Shown here: piece after piece, positions 45,059 through 53,265 of the stretch | Numbering within the stretch: position 1 is the first letter of the stretch | Layout: each line of letters starts with the position of its first letter | NCBI RefSeq assembly: GCF_000815105.2 | Contig: NZ_CP010310.2 | Span: forward strand, 5,704,001 to 5,768,000 | Direction of reading: 5' to 3' | Length of the DNA stretch: 64,000 nt | From: Pandoraea pulmonicola | Lineage (GTDB): Bacteria; Pseudomonadota; Gammaproteobacteria; Burkholderiales; Burkholderiaceae | Translations under genes and position numbers: made by a program | The notes under the pieces: model-generated | The model's input: only the letters and a program-made list of their open reading frames with translations | What the model was told of the DNA's origin: nothing | Databases searched by the model: none

Positions 45059-45385
45059 TCAGTTCGCTGCCAGCTTGAGACTTGCCAGCCGGTTCAGACT
45101 GACGCCCATTTCCGCGGCTTCGATAACCAGCGACCGGTGCAGGGTCGGGGGAATCCGCACGCGAAACTCACCGCTGTAGCGATGTTCGGCGAGCGGCTCG
45201 GGAATCTTCTCGCCGTTCGCGCGCATATCCGCGACCACTTCCGTCACGACTTTGCGGATGCCGGTCAGCGCACCTTGCGGCGTCGGCGCAAGCCATGACA
45301 ACGACGGAAATTCGGCACACAAGCCAACGTGCTCGTTGTCCTCCGGTGACCACGTTAGACGGTAGGTGTAGTGATCAATGTTCAC
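45059..45385 (-). CDS. hicB: HicB-type antitoxin
   Basis: A 108-residue antitoxin: an N-terminal partial RNase-H-like HicB fold (about 5-60; YTYRLTWSPEDNEHVGLCAE) and a C-terminal ribbon-helix-helix DNA-binding segment (GEFRVRIPPTLHRSLVIEAA; SLNRLASLKL). It overlaps the end of hicA by 11 bp, so toxin and antitoxin are coupled. It would neutralise HicA and repress the promoter through the inverted repeat at 45634-45659. It sits convergent to flgN within the flagellar locus. Confidence 0.85.
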   Translation of the reverse strand: MNIDHYTYRLTWSPEDNEHVGLCAEFPSLSWLAPTPQGALTGIRKVVTEVVADMRANGEKIPEPLAEHRYSGEFRVRIPPTLHRSLVIEAAEMGVSLNRLASLKLAAN

Positions 45386-45629
45386 GATCTAGGTCCTCAA
45401 TTTTGCGTATTGCATTCAAGACCTGGCGCACCTGATAGACCTTCGCCATTCCCCCTGAGCGTTGCAGATTTACACGAGGATCTCCGTACCAGGGAGTTTT
45501 GAACACGGTATGGCTCCCCGCGCGTCTCGGCTCACCGAAATACGCTTTGCAAAGCGCCAGCAATTCGTCGAACCGAACATTGGTCGGTTCGCGAGCGATT
45601 TTGGCAAGCAGTTTGGCTGAAGATGGCAT
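45375..45629 (-). CDS. hicA: HicA-type mRNA interferase toxin
   Basis: An 84-residue toxin with the small dsRBD-like fold of HicA: SSAKLLAKIAREPTNVRFDE at the start and the active-site strand AGSHTVFKTPW with the catalytic His40. HicA cleaves mRNA and tmRNA independently of or at the ribosome. The start is ATG 45629; the longer frame to 45698 would run through the operator. The order hicA-hicB is standard. The insertion point between flgN and fliA suggests later acquisition. Confidence 0.85.
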   Translation of the reverse strand: MPSSAKLLAKIAREPTNVRFDELLALCKAYFGEPRRAGSHTVFKTPWYGDPRVNLQRSGGMAKVYQVRQVLNAIRKIEDLDREH

Positions 45630-45633
45630 GCCA

Positions 45634-45659
45634 GAATGGTGCCAATAATAGCACCATTC
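45634..45659 (-). promoter_or_regulatory. hicAB operator and -10 region
   Basis: A perfect inverted repeat GAATGGTGC / GCACCATTC with an 8-bp spacer lies 4 bp upstream of the hicA start. On the minus strand the spacer reads as a -10-like TATTAT (5/6), so a repressor bound here would cover the promoter. This fits HicB autoregulation. No clear -35 was seen. Confidence 0.7.
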
Positions 45660-45710
45660 ACTCAACCCCGATTTGTCCGAAAAATGCGTGAGCGACACGC
45701 ACTGCGGGGG

Positions 45711-45745
45711 TAAAAAGACCCTCGAAAGCCAATACTTCCGAGGGT
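45711..45745 (-). terminator. rho-independent terminator after fliA
   Basis: Stem ACCCTCGAAAG / CTTCCGAGGGT (45718-45728 and 45735-45745, one mismatch), loop CCAATA; on the minus strand it is followed by TCTTTTTA. It lies 18 bp after the fliA stop and ends the flhB-flhA-flhF-flhG-fliA transcript. Confidence 0.85.
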
Positions 45746-45762
45746 TCAGGGAATGAGGCGCT

Positions 45763-46491
45763 TCAATTCGCCGACGTCCACGCCTTCTCGCGCAGCGTCG
45801 CGCGCAGGCGCGAGATGGCCTGGCTGTGTAGTTGGCACACTCGCGATTCGCTGACTTCGAGCACCGCGCCGATTTCGCGCAGGTTCAGGCCCTGCTCGTA
45901 ATACAGGCTCATCAGCAACTTCTCGCGCTCCGGCAATCGATCGATCGCATCGACCACGCCGCCGCGCAACCCCTCGTCCAGCAGCATCGTCAGCGGATCC
46001 GCACCCGGGTCCGCACAGATCCGGTCGATGAACGGCTCTTCGTCCGCCGATTCGAAATCTTCGTAATAGATAAGCTGGCAGCCGTGCACGTCCTGCAGCA
46101 TCTGCTGGTACTCGGCCAGCCCGATGGACATCTCGCTCGCGATTTCGCTCTCCGACGGCCCTCGCCCGAGACGCTGCTCCAGACGCTGCACCGCCTGCTC
46201 GATCTGACGCGCCGTCTTGCGAATGCCGCGCGACGCCCAGTCCAACTCCCGCAATTCATCGAGCATTGCGCCGCGAATCCGCTGACTCGCGTATGTCTCG
46301 AACTGCGCGCCCTGCGTTTCCTGATACCGGTTGGCCGCATCCAGCAAACCCAGCATGCCCGCCTGAATCAGATCCTCCAATTCCACGCTCGCCGGCAGCT
46401 TGGCCATCAATTGCAGCGCCAGCCGGCGTACCAACGGCGCGTATTGGGTCAGCGTGTCGTTCGTGTCGACCTTCCCGCGCGCGGTATACAT
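45763..46491 (-). CDS. fliA: flagellar sigma factor sigma-28
   Basis: A 242-residue sigma factor that directs RNA polymerase to class III flagellar promoters such as those at 11527, 35144 and 44195. Region 2 contains LPASVELEDLIQAGMLGLLD and QRIRGAMLDELRELDWASR; region 3 SESEIASEMSIGLAEYQQML; region 4 LPEREKLLMSLYYEQGLNLR with the HTH GAVLEVSESRVCQLHSQAIS. ATG 46491 follows GAGGGAAAC. It is the last gene of the flhB operon and is antagonised by FlgM. Confidence 0.97.
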   Translation of the reverse strand: MYTARGKVDTNDTLTQYAPLVRRLALQLMAKLPASVELEDLIQAGMLGLLDAANRYQETQGAQFETYASQRIRGAMLDELRELDWASRGIRKTARQIEQAVQRLEQRLGRGPSESEIASEMSIGLAEYQQMLQDVHGCQLIYYEDFESADEEPFIDRICADPGADPLTMLLDEGLRGGVVDAIDRLPEREKLLMSLYYEQGLNLREIGAVLEVSESRVCQLHSQAISRLRATLREKAWTSAN

Positions 46492-46528
46492 GTTTCCCTC
46501 CGCTTCCTCTCGACGCGTGCCGTGCCGC

Positions 46529-47383
46529 TCAGGCCGTGTGCGCGCTCACCGCGCCCACGCCATGCGCCAGCTCGCCACCGCGATCGCCGCCGATGTCGCC
46601 CATTGCCGCATCCAGCGCCGCCAGCGGCCAGTGCATCACCTGTGCCGCCAATTGACGATATGCCACCGCCGCCGGCGCCATCGGGAACGCGTCGACCACG
46701 GTGCGCGTCAGTTGCCGCGCACGCATGACCTGACGGTCCACGGGCACGTGGCCCGCCAGCTCCAGCGACACCGCCAGATAACGGCTCGCCGTCGTCGCCA
46801 GATTGCGACACACCACGCGGGCCTCCACATCCTCCGCCCGGTTCACCAGCACCCGGAACTGCGCCAGCGCATATTCGTAATGCGCCTGCTTGATCCACGA
46901 ATAGGCCCCCGTGATCGACGCAGGCTCGCGCCCGAGCACCACCAGCACATCGTTCGCATGCGCGGCGAGCGGACTGAGCAGCGCGCCCGCGTGCGTGCAG
47001 TCGATGACCACGACGTCGGGATCGCCCGCAGCGAGCAACGGCAGCGCGCGCAGCGGATCGATGCGCTCCGGATGACGATGCGCGACCGGCACCAGCACCA
47101 CGTTGTCGCGCGTGTGCACGCGAATCGAATCGGCCGCGACGCGACCGGCAAGGACGTCGTGAATATCGCCCCGCAGCGGCAGCCCGAGCGCCGGCGCGGC
47201 ATGACCGCTCTCGTCGGCCAGCACGACATCCTGACCGTGATGGGCCAGCGCGCTGGCCAGATTCAGTGCCGCACTCGTCTGACCCGCTTCAGGCGCACTC
47301 CCGACCACCGCGACGATGCGCGTGGCATGGCGCGCCACCAGACGGCGCAGTCCCTCCGCTTGATCGAGTACGAGTTTAACCAA
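46529..47383 (-). CDS. flhG: FlhG (FleN/YlxH)-type MinD-like protein with degenerate P-loop
   Basis: A 284-residue ParA/MinD-family protein by position after flhF and by fold: AALNLASALAHHGQDVVLAD, the DPDVVVIDCTHAG segment in place of Walker B, and NDVLVVLGREPASITGAYSW. The deviant Walker A should read KGGxGK(T/S); here it is APEAGQTS (about 30-37), with neither lysine. FlhG usually stimulates FlhF GTP hydrolysis and limits flagellar number through its own ATPase. With this loop, ATP hydrolysis is doubtful. It overlaps flhF by 8 bp. Confidence 0.88.
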   Translation of the reverse strand: MVKLVLDQAEGLRRLVARHATRIVAVVGSAPEAGQTSAALNLASALAHHGQDVVLADESGHAAPALGLPLRGDIHDVLAGRVAADSIRVHTRDNVVLVPVAHRHPERIDPLRALPLLAAGDPDVVVIDCTHAGALLSPLAAHANDVLVVLGREPASITGAYSWIKQAHYEYALAQFRVLVNRAEDVEARVVCRNLATTASRYLAVSLELAGHVPVDRQVMRARQLTRTVVDAFPMAPAAVAYRQLAAQVMHWPLAALDAAMGDIGGDRGGELAHGVGAVSAHTA

Positions 47384-48632
47384 AGCACGCCTCGCCAGAA
47401 GATTGTGCGGGCGCGAACAGCCCGCTGTAGTTCGGATCGACCCCGCGCACCACGGCCGGCAAGTCTTCCTCGGCCGGCACGAACGGCGAACCCGTCACCG
47501 GCGCGGAAAGCGCCGTCTCGATCAGGAACTCGCGGTCCGCCACGTGCAGGTTCTCCGGCACGCGCTGCCCCGTCGACACATAATGCACCGACAGACGATG
47601 ACGGATCACGGTATCGAGCACCGAGCCGAGATTGGTGGTCTCGTCGAGCTTGGTCAGAATACACCCGGCGAGATCGCCGCCCCCCTCCGCGCTGGCGCTG
47701 CGATACGCATGCACCACTTCGTTGAGCGTGTCGCCGTGGCTCGTCGCATTGAGCAGCAGCAGACGCTGCACCGGCGTCTGCGCCCCGCACAGCATCGCCA
47801 CCTGCTCCGGCACGGTGCGATCGCGCTGACTCATGCCGACCGTGTCGATGAGCACCATGTGCTTGTTGCGCAGCTCGGTCAATGCCAGACGCAGATCCGT
47901 CGCGTCCTTCACCGCGTGCACCGTCACACCGAGAATCTTGCCGTAGATGCGCAGTTGCTCGTGTCCGCCGATACGGTAGCTGTCCGTCGTGAGCAGCGCG
48001 AGCTTCTCCGCCCCGTGACGCATCACGCAACGCGCCGCGAGCTTGGCCGTGGTCGTGGTCTTGCCCACGCCGGTCGGCCCCATGAGCGCATACACGCCAC
48101 CGCGCTCCATCAGTTCGTCTTCGTTCGGCATGATGGGCAGGTTGCGCTTGAGCGCGCTCTTCACCCACTCGAGGCCCGCTTCGCGCTCGCTGCCTTCCGG
48201 CAGGTGCTCGAGCAGCGCGCGTCCCAGCTGTGCCGAGAAACCCGCGGCGAGCAAGGTGCGCAGAATCTCCCCCTGCGCGGGCGAGCGGCGCTGCTTGTCG
48301 TTCCACACCAGACCGGCCACCTGCTCTTCGAGCAGGCCGCGCATGCTCTGGAGCTCGCCCATCATGGTCTGCGCGAAGGCGCTCGCCGCGGCGACGTCCT
48401 GGGCCGCCGAGCCTCCCGTCGGTGCGGCGACGGGCGCTGGCCGAGGACGCGGCCGGAACGTGGGCATGTCGCCGCCGGCAAGCGCGTCCAGATCCTCCTC
48501 GGCCAACGCCACGATTTCCACGCCGTTGCCGACCGAACGGTTGGACAACACGACCGCATCGGGTCCGATTTCCTCGCGAATCTGGCGCAGTGCGTCACGG
48601 CACGTGCCCGCAAAGAATTTCCGAATCTTCAC
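47376..48632 (-). CDS. flhF: SRP-type GTPase FlhF
   Basis: A 418-residue GTPase that sets where flagella are built. The basic N-domain (KIRKFFAGTCRDALRQIREE; EIGPDAVVLSNR) and a Pro-rich linker (about 58-75) precede the NG domain: G1 GPTGVGKTT (185-193), G2/G3 DTVGMSQRD, G4 TKLDE. It matches the family throughout. The order flhA-flhF-flhG is conserved; it overlaps flhA by 4 bp upstream and flhG by 8 bp downstream. Confidence 0.95.
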   Translation of the reverse strand: MKIRKFFAGTCRDALRQIREEIGPDAVVLSNRSVGNGVEIVALAEEDLDALAGGDMPTFRPRPRPAPVAAPTGGSAAQDVAAASAFAQTMMGELQSMRGLLEEQVAGLVWNDKQRRSPAQGEILRTLLAAGFSAQLGRALLEHLPEGSEREAGLEWVKSALKRNLPIMPNEDELMERGGVYALMGPTGVGKTTTTAKLAARCVMRHGAEKLALLTTDSYRIGGHEQLRIYGKILGVTVHAVKDATDLRLALTELRNKHMVLIDTVGMSQRDRTVPEQVAMLCGAQTPVQRLLLLNATSHGDTLNEVVHAYRSASAEGGGDLAGCILTKLDETTNLGSVLDTVIRHRLSVHYVSTGQRVPENLHVADREFLIETALSAPVTGSPFVPAEEDLPAVVRGVDPNYSGLFAPAQSSGEACFG

Positions 48633-50734
48633 GCTTGACCTCCGATGAGTGCCGTCATTTTCACGTTGCGCGTATCAGGCACTTCCGCATACGACAAAAC
48701 CTTGAGCTGCGGCAGGCTGCGGCGCAGGAAGCGCGAGAGCAGCGAACGCAGCGGATGTTGAACCAGCAATACAGCCGGCAGCCCCTGACGCTCCTGACGC
48801 GCCACAGCCGCCTGCGTCTCACGCAGCAGCGTGTCGGCGAGGCCCGGTTCGAGACCGGTGCCGCCGCCGGCGGACAGCGCCTGCGTGAGAATTCTTTCGA
48901 GACTCGCGTCGAGCCCCACGACCTCCAGGTCGCCGTTGCCCGGGAACACGCTCTGCGTGATCGCGCGCCCCAGCGACAGGCGCACCAGCGCCGTGAGATC
49001 GTGCGGGTCCTGCACGCGCGCGCCATGTTCGGCGATGGTGTCGATGACGGTGCGCATGTCACGAATCGGCACCTGCTCCTCGAGCAGGTTTTGCAGCACC
49101 TTCTGCAGCGTGGTGAGCGCGACCGTCTTCGGCACCAGGTCTTCGATGAGCTTCGGCGCGTCCTTGCCGATACGCTCGATGAGCTGCTGCACCTCCTGAC
49201 GCCCCAGCAACTCGTGCGCGTGAGCATTGATTAGATGGTTCAGGTGCGTGGCCACCACCGTGCCGGCATCGACCACCGTGTAGCCGTACGCCTGCGCCTG
49301 ATCGCGCTGGCCGACGTCGATCCACGTGGCCGGCAGGCCGAAGGCGGGGTCTCGCGTGGGCGTGCCCTGCAGCGGCGCGCTCACCTGACCGGGGTCGATC
49401 GCCAGCAATTGGCCCGGATACGCCTCGCCCTCGCCGATGATCACGCCCTTGAGCGTGATGCGGTACTGATTCGGGCGCAGTTCCAGGTTGTCACGTATAT
49501 GCACCACCGGCGCGAGAAAACCGATCTCCTGCGCGAACTTCTTCCGGATGCCCTTGATGCGCTTGAGCAGTTCGCCGTCCTGATTGCGGTCGACGAGCGG
49601 GATCAGGCGATAGCCGACTTCGAGGCCGAGGGGATCGACCAGCGCCACGTCGTCCCACGAGGCTTCGGCGACTTCGGCCGGCGCCGTCGCGGCCGTGGGC
49701 GCCGGACGCGCCGCCTGCTGCTTGCTCGCTTCGGCGCGGCGGAACTGCCAGCGCGCGAGCGCGCCGAGGCCGAGGGCCAGCAGCAGGAAGGCGAAATGCG
49801 GCATGCCCGGGATCAGGCCCATCAGACCGAGAATGGCAGCCGTGATGCCCAGCACGCGCGGATTGCTGAACAGCTGGGAGACGACCTGCTGGCCGATGTC
49901 TTCGTCGGTGGCCACACGCGAGACGACCACGCCGGCGGCCGTCGAGATCACCAGTGCCGGGATCTGCGCGACGAGGCCGTCGCCGATGGTCAGCAGCGTG
50001 TAGTTCTTCGCCGCGGTGCCGAGGTCCAGGTTGTGCTGGACCACACCGACGATCAGGCCGCCGACGATGTTGATCACCATGATGAGCAGACCGGCGACCG
50101 CGTCGCCGCGCACGAACTTCGAGGCGCCGTCCATGGAGCCGTAGAAGTCGGCCTCCTGAGCGATCACCGCGCGGCGCTTGCGGGCTTCCTCTTCGCCGAT
50201 CAGGCCGGCGTTCAGGTCGGCGTCGATGGCCATCTGCTTGCCGGGCATGGCGTCGAGGGTGAAGCGCGCCCCCACTTCCGCGATACGTCCGGCCCCCTTG
50301 GTGATCACCATGAAGTTGATCACGACCAGGATGACGAACACCACGATACCGACGGCGTAGTTGCCACCGACCAGGAAGTGGCCGAACGCCTCGATCACCT
50401 TGCCGGCGGCGTCCGGACCGGTATGGCCTTCGAGCAGCACCACGCGGGTGGACGCCACGTTCAGCGACAGGCGCAGCAGCGTGGAGAACAGCAGCACGCT
50501 CGGGAACGCCGCGAAGTCGAGCGGCTTTTGCGTGTACATGCTCACGAGCAGCACCATCACCGCCAGCGCGATGTTGAAGGTGAACAGCAGATCCAGGATG
50601 AACGGCGGCAACGGCAGGATCATCATGCCCAGAATCATGATGATCAGCACCGGCGCGGCGAGCGACTTCAGGTTGCCGCCGAGAAGCAGTTGCGACGAGC
50701 GCAGTAGCTGGTTCGCGCGAGGGTTGAGGTTCAT
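48629..50734 (-). CDS. flhA: flagellar export gate protein FlhA
   Basis: A 701-residue export-gate protein: about eight TM segments in the first 330 residues, with the FHIPEP signature RLSLNVASTRVVLLEGHTG and the cytoplasmic loop GEEEARKRRAVIAQEADFYG, then the large cytoplasmic ring-forming domain (about 350-701) that binds chaperone-substrate complexes (YPGQLLAIDPGQ; TVVDAGTVVATHLNHLINAH). It lies 3 bp after flhB and overlaps flhF by 4 bp. Confidence 0.97.
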   Translation of the reverse strand: MNLNPRANQLLRSSQLLLGGNLKSLAAPVLIIMILGMMILPLPPFILDLLFTFNIALAVMVLLVSMYTQKPLDFAAFPSVLLFSTLLRLSLNVASTRVVLLEGHTGPDAAGKVIEAFGHFLVGGNYAVGIVVFVILVVINFMVITKGAGRIAEVGARFTLDAMPGKQMAIDADLNAGLIGEEEARKRRAVIAQEADFYGSMDGASKFVRGDAVAGLLIMVINIVGGLIVGVVQHNLDLGTAAKNYTLLTIGDGLVAQIPALVISTAAGVVVSRVATDEDIGQQVVSQLFSNPRVLGITAAILGLMGLIPGMPHFAFLLLALGLGALARWQFRRAEASKQQAARPAPTAATAPAEVAEASWDDVALVDPLGLEVGYRLIPLVDRNQDGELLKRIKGIRKKFAQEIGFLAPVVHIRDNLELRPNQYRITLKGVIIGEGEAYPGQLLAIDPGQVSAPLQGTPTRDPAFGLPATWIDVGQRDQAQAYGYTVVDAGTVVATHLNHLINAHAHELLGRQEVQQLIERIGKDAPKLIEDLVPKTVALTTLQKVLQNLLEEQVPIRDMRTVIDTIAEHGARVQDPHDLTALVRLSLGRAITQSVFPGNGDLEVVGLDASLERILTQALSAGGGTGLEPGLADTLLRETQAAVARQERQGLPAVLLVQHPLRSLLSRFLRRSLPQLKVLSYAEVPDTRNVKMTALIGGQA

Positions 50735-50737
50735 TCG

Positions 50738-51889
50738 TTACACTCGTTTCGACCGGGCGCGCCGCGGCGCGGCGAGTTCGGCCGGCACCGGCAGTTCGGT
50801 CGGCGTGATCGGCGCCACGCCGCCCTCGGCACGCCAGCGGCGAAGCTGGAACACCCACGCCAGCACTTCGGCCACGGCCGTGTACAGGGTGGCCGGAATT
50901 TCGTGGCCGATCTCCACGTGCGCATGCAGCGCGCGGGCCAGCGGCGGGGCTTCGAGAATCGGGATGTTGTGCTCCACGCCCATCTCGCGAATACGCTGGG
51001 CCACCAGATCGGTGCCCTTGGCGAGCACGCGCGGCGCGCTCATGTTGTCCTTGTATTCGAGGGCGACGGCGAAGTGCGTCGGGTTCGTGACGATCACGTC
51101 GGCGCGGGGCACGTCCTGCATCATGCGGCGGCGCGCGACCTGGCGCTGCAACTGGCGGATATGCGCCTTCAGGTGCGGATCGCCTTCGTTTTCCTTGTTC
51201 TCCTGACGCACTTCCTCCTTGGTCATGCGCAGCTTCTTGTAGTGCTGCCAGAGCTGGAACGGCACGTCGATGGCCGCCACCAGCAGCAGCGACGCCACGA
51301 TGAACGCGCAACACACCACGATCATCTCGCCCACGTACGGCAGCGCCGCACGCGGCGACTGCGTCATGAGGCCCATGACCGCGTCGCGATCGCGCGCGAT
51401 GGCCCAGTACGCCACGGCGCCGACCAGCAGCGTCTTGGCAATCGCCTTGACCAGCTCGATGAGGCCCTGCACGGAGAACATGCGCCCGAACCCCTTGAGC
51501 GGATTCAGACGGCCGAAGTTGGGGGCGAGCGACTTGGTGGTGAAGAGCCAGCCGCCGAGCGCCATCGGCGCGAGGATCGCCGCGAGCACCAGCAGTCCGA
51601 GCAGCGGCGCAATGGTCATGAGCGCGTCGGCCCCGGAGTGGGCCGCGTTCGAGAGCATGCGATGCGTGTCGAGGGCGGTGCCGGGCTCGAACTGCATGCC
51701 GCGGCGCATGAGCTGGCCGAAGCCCTGCGAGATGCGCTCGGCCGTCATCCACAGACCGGCCACCCCGGCCGCCAGCAAGGCGAACGTGGATAGCTCGCGC
51801 GAACGCGCAACCTGTCCCTCCTCGCGCGCCTTTTCAAGGCGCCGAGGGGACGCGGGTTCCGTCTTTTCGAGATCGCTATCCTCAGCCAT
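50738..51889 (-). CDS. flhB: flagellar export switch protein FlhB
   Basis: A 383-residue export-gate protein. The charged N-terminus (DLEKTEPASPRRLEKAREEG), four TM segments (about 30-215), and the cytoplasmic domain with the self-cleavage motif NPTH in VIVTNPTHFAVALEY are all present. After hook completion FliK interacts with the cleaved domain to switch export to filament proteins. The C-terminal extension (about 360-383) is basic. It is the first gene of the flhB-flhA-flhF-flhG-fliA operon. Confidence 0.97.
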   Translation of the reverse strand: MAEDSDLEKTEPASPRRLEKAREEGQVARSRELSTFALLAAGVAGLWMTAERISQGFGQLMRRGMQFEPGTALDTHRMLSNAAHSGADALMTIAPLLGLLVLAAILAPMALGGWLFTTKSLAPNFGRLNPLKGFGRMFSVQGLIELVKAIAKTLLVGAVAYWAIARDRDAVMGLMTQSPRAALPYVGEMIVVCCAFIVASLLLVAAIDVPFQLWQHYKKLRMTKEEVRQENKENEGDPHLKAHIRQLQRQVARRRMMQDVPRADVIVTNPTHFAVALEYKDNMSAPRVLAKGTDLVAQRIREMGVEHNIPILEAPPLARALHAHVEIGHEIPATLYTAVAEVLAWVFQLRRWRAEGGVAPITPTELPVPAELAAPRRARSKRV

Positions 51890-51957
51890 GCCCTATCCAC
51901 AACGGGCGGACGAACCCACCCTATCGCGACCGATTATGGCCGTAACCGTCAAGTCAC

Positions 51958-52000
51958 AAAGGGGGGAATAGAGGCGGGATTGGGCGGTATTTCGCCCGGG
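51958..52000. promoter_or_regulatory. FlhD4C2-box-like site upstream of flhB
   Basis: AAAGGGGGGAATAGAG (51958-51973; 11/16 match) and CGGTATTTCGCCCGGG (51985-52000; 10/16) are inverted halves separated by 11 bp, 69-111 bp upstream of the flhB ATG at 51889. The right half also forms a GGGCG/CGCCC stem, so a structural role cannot be excluded. Confidence 0.5.
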
Positions 52001-52061
52001 CGGGCGGTCGCGCGACATTGCGCCGCGCGCGAAGCGCCCCGGCTGCCGGGCGCCACGACCG

Positions 52062-52718
52062 TCAGAATCCGAGGCTGGCGAGCAGATCGTCGACCTGGCC
52101 CTGATCGGCAACGATGTCGGTGCGGCCTTCCTTCTTGATCTGCGGGCCGTTGAGCAGCGAGTCCTCGGCTTCCTTGCGCTTCTCGGGCGGCATGTTCTCG
52201 AGCAGCGTCTGGAGCAGATGCTTCTCGATCTCCTGCACCACTTCCATGATCTTCTTGATGACCTGCCCGGTCAGATCCTGGAAGTCCTGCGCCATCATGA
52301 TTTCCGTCAGATGGGCATTGGTCGTGCGGGTGTCTTCGGGCACGCGGCGCAGATAGGTGCGCGTCTCCTGCACGAGCTTGCGGGCATCGTCGAGTTCGAG
52401 CGGCTGGTCGAACCACTTGGCCCAGCGCTCGTCGAGCGCGTTGGCGTCGCTCTCGAGGCGGTCCTGAATCGGCTTGGCCAGTTCGATGGCCGTCAGCGCG
52501 CGCACCGCCGCCTGCTCCGTCATGGTGGCGACGTAGTTCAGCCGGTCCCGCGCATCGGGAATCGCTTCGGCAGCCTGCTCCAGTTGCTTATCCAGCCCCA
52601 GCTCGCGCAGGTTGTCGCGCAACATGCGCGTCAACTGCCCGACGCGCATGAGCATGCGCTCGGCCGGATCGGCGCCGCCGGGCTCGGCCGGCCATTCAAT
52701 GCTCGCCTCGTGGGTCAC
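52062..52718 (-). CDS. cheZ: CheY-P phosphatase CheZ
   Basis: A 218-residue phosphatase that dephosphorylates CheY. The active-site helix reads MAQDFQDLTGQVIKKIMEVV, with the catalytic Asp and Gln of the DxxxQ motif, and the C-terminal QGQVDDLLASLGF is the CheY-binding peptide. A long four-helix hairpin spans the middle. CheZ is typical of beta/gamma-proteobacteria. It starts 2 bp after cheY and ends the chemotaxis operon. Confidence 0.96.
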   Translation of the reverse strand: MTHEASIEWPAEPGGADPAERMLMRVGQLTRMLRDNLRELGLDKQLEQAAEAIPDARDRLNYVATMTEQAAVRALTAIELAKPIQDRLESDANALDERWAKWFDQPLELDDARKLVQETRTYLRRVPEDTRTTNAHLTEIMMAQDFQDLTGQVIKKIMEVVQEIEKHLLQTLLENMPPEKRKEAEDSLLNGPQIKKEGRTDIVADQGQVDDLLASLGF

Positions 52719-52720
52719 GG

Positions 52721-53119
52721 TCAGGCCCCCGTTTTTTCCATTTTCTCGAAGATCTTGCCCAGCTTTTCATCGAGGGTCGCGGCCGTGAACGGCTTGACCA
52801 CATACCCGCTCGCCCCGGCCTGGGCGGCGGCGATGATGTTCTCCTTCTTCGCTTCGGCCGTGACCATCAGCACCGGCAGCTTCGAGAGGTTCGGATCGGC
52901 GCGGATCTGCTGGAGCATGGTCAGGCCATCCATGTTCGGCATGTTCCAGTCCGACACCACGAACTCGAAGTTGCCGCCGCGCAGCTTGGCCAACGCCGCC
53001 GCACCGTCTTCGGCCTCGTCCACATTGGAGAAACCGAGCTCCTTGAGCAGGTTTCGCACGATCCGGCGCATCGTCGGAAAGTCGTCGACGACCAGGAATT
53101 TCATGTTCTTGTCTACCAT
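52721..53119 (-). CDS. cheY: chemotaxis response regulator CheY
   Basis: A 132-residue single-domain regulator. Asp12/Asp13, phospho-acceptor Asp57 ([10 protein letters not shown]), Thr in [20 protein letters not shown] and Lys in [12 protein letters not shown] are all present, and the match to E. coli CheY is close throughout. Of two adjacent ATGs the second (53119) is preferred: GGAG lies 5 bases before it, and the protein then aligns with the E. coli start. Phospho-CheY binds FliM to reverse the motor. Confidence 0.97.
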   Translation of the reverse strand: MVDKNMKFLVVDDFPTMRRIVRNLLKELGFSNVDEAEDGAAALAKLRGGNFEFVVSDWNMPNMDGLTMLQQIRADPNLSKLPVLMVTAEAKKENIIAAAQAGASGYVVKPFTAATLDEKLGKIFEKMEKTGA

Positions 53120-53265
53120 CATCACTCCAATTCGGCGGGCTCCGCGCGGGAGCCGGCCATATTCACGGGCAAATGCCGCCGTCACTCAGTGCCCTAAGTG
53201 TGTCCGCAAACCCACGCGAAGCATACGGCGAACAAATGCCAATTAGGGGCCAATTTGGCGCCCTA

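Noticed and set aside
51961..51966. G6 homopolymer upstream of flhB as a phase-variation tract
   Set aside because: Six bases is too short for likely slippage and it lies outside coding sequence.
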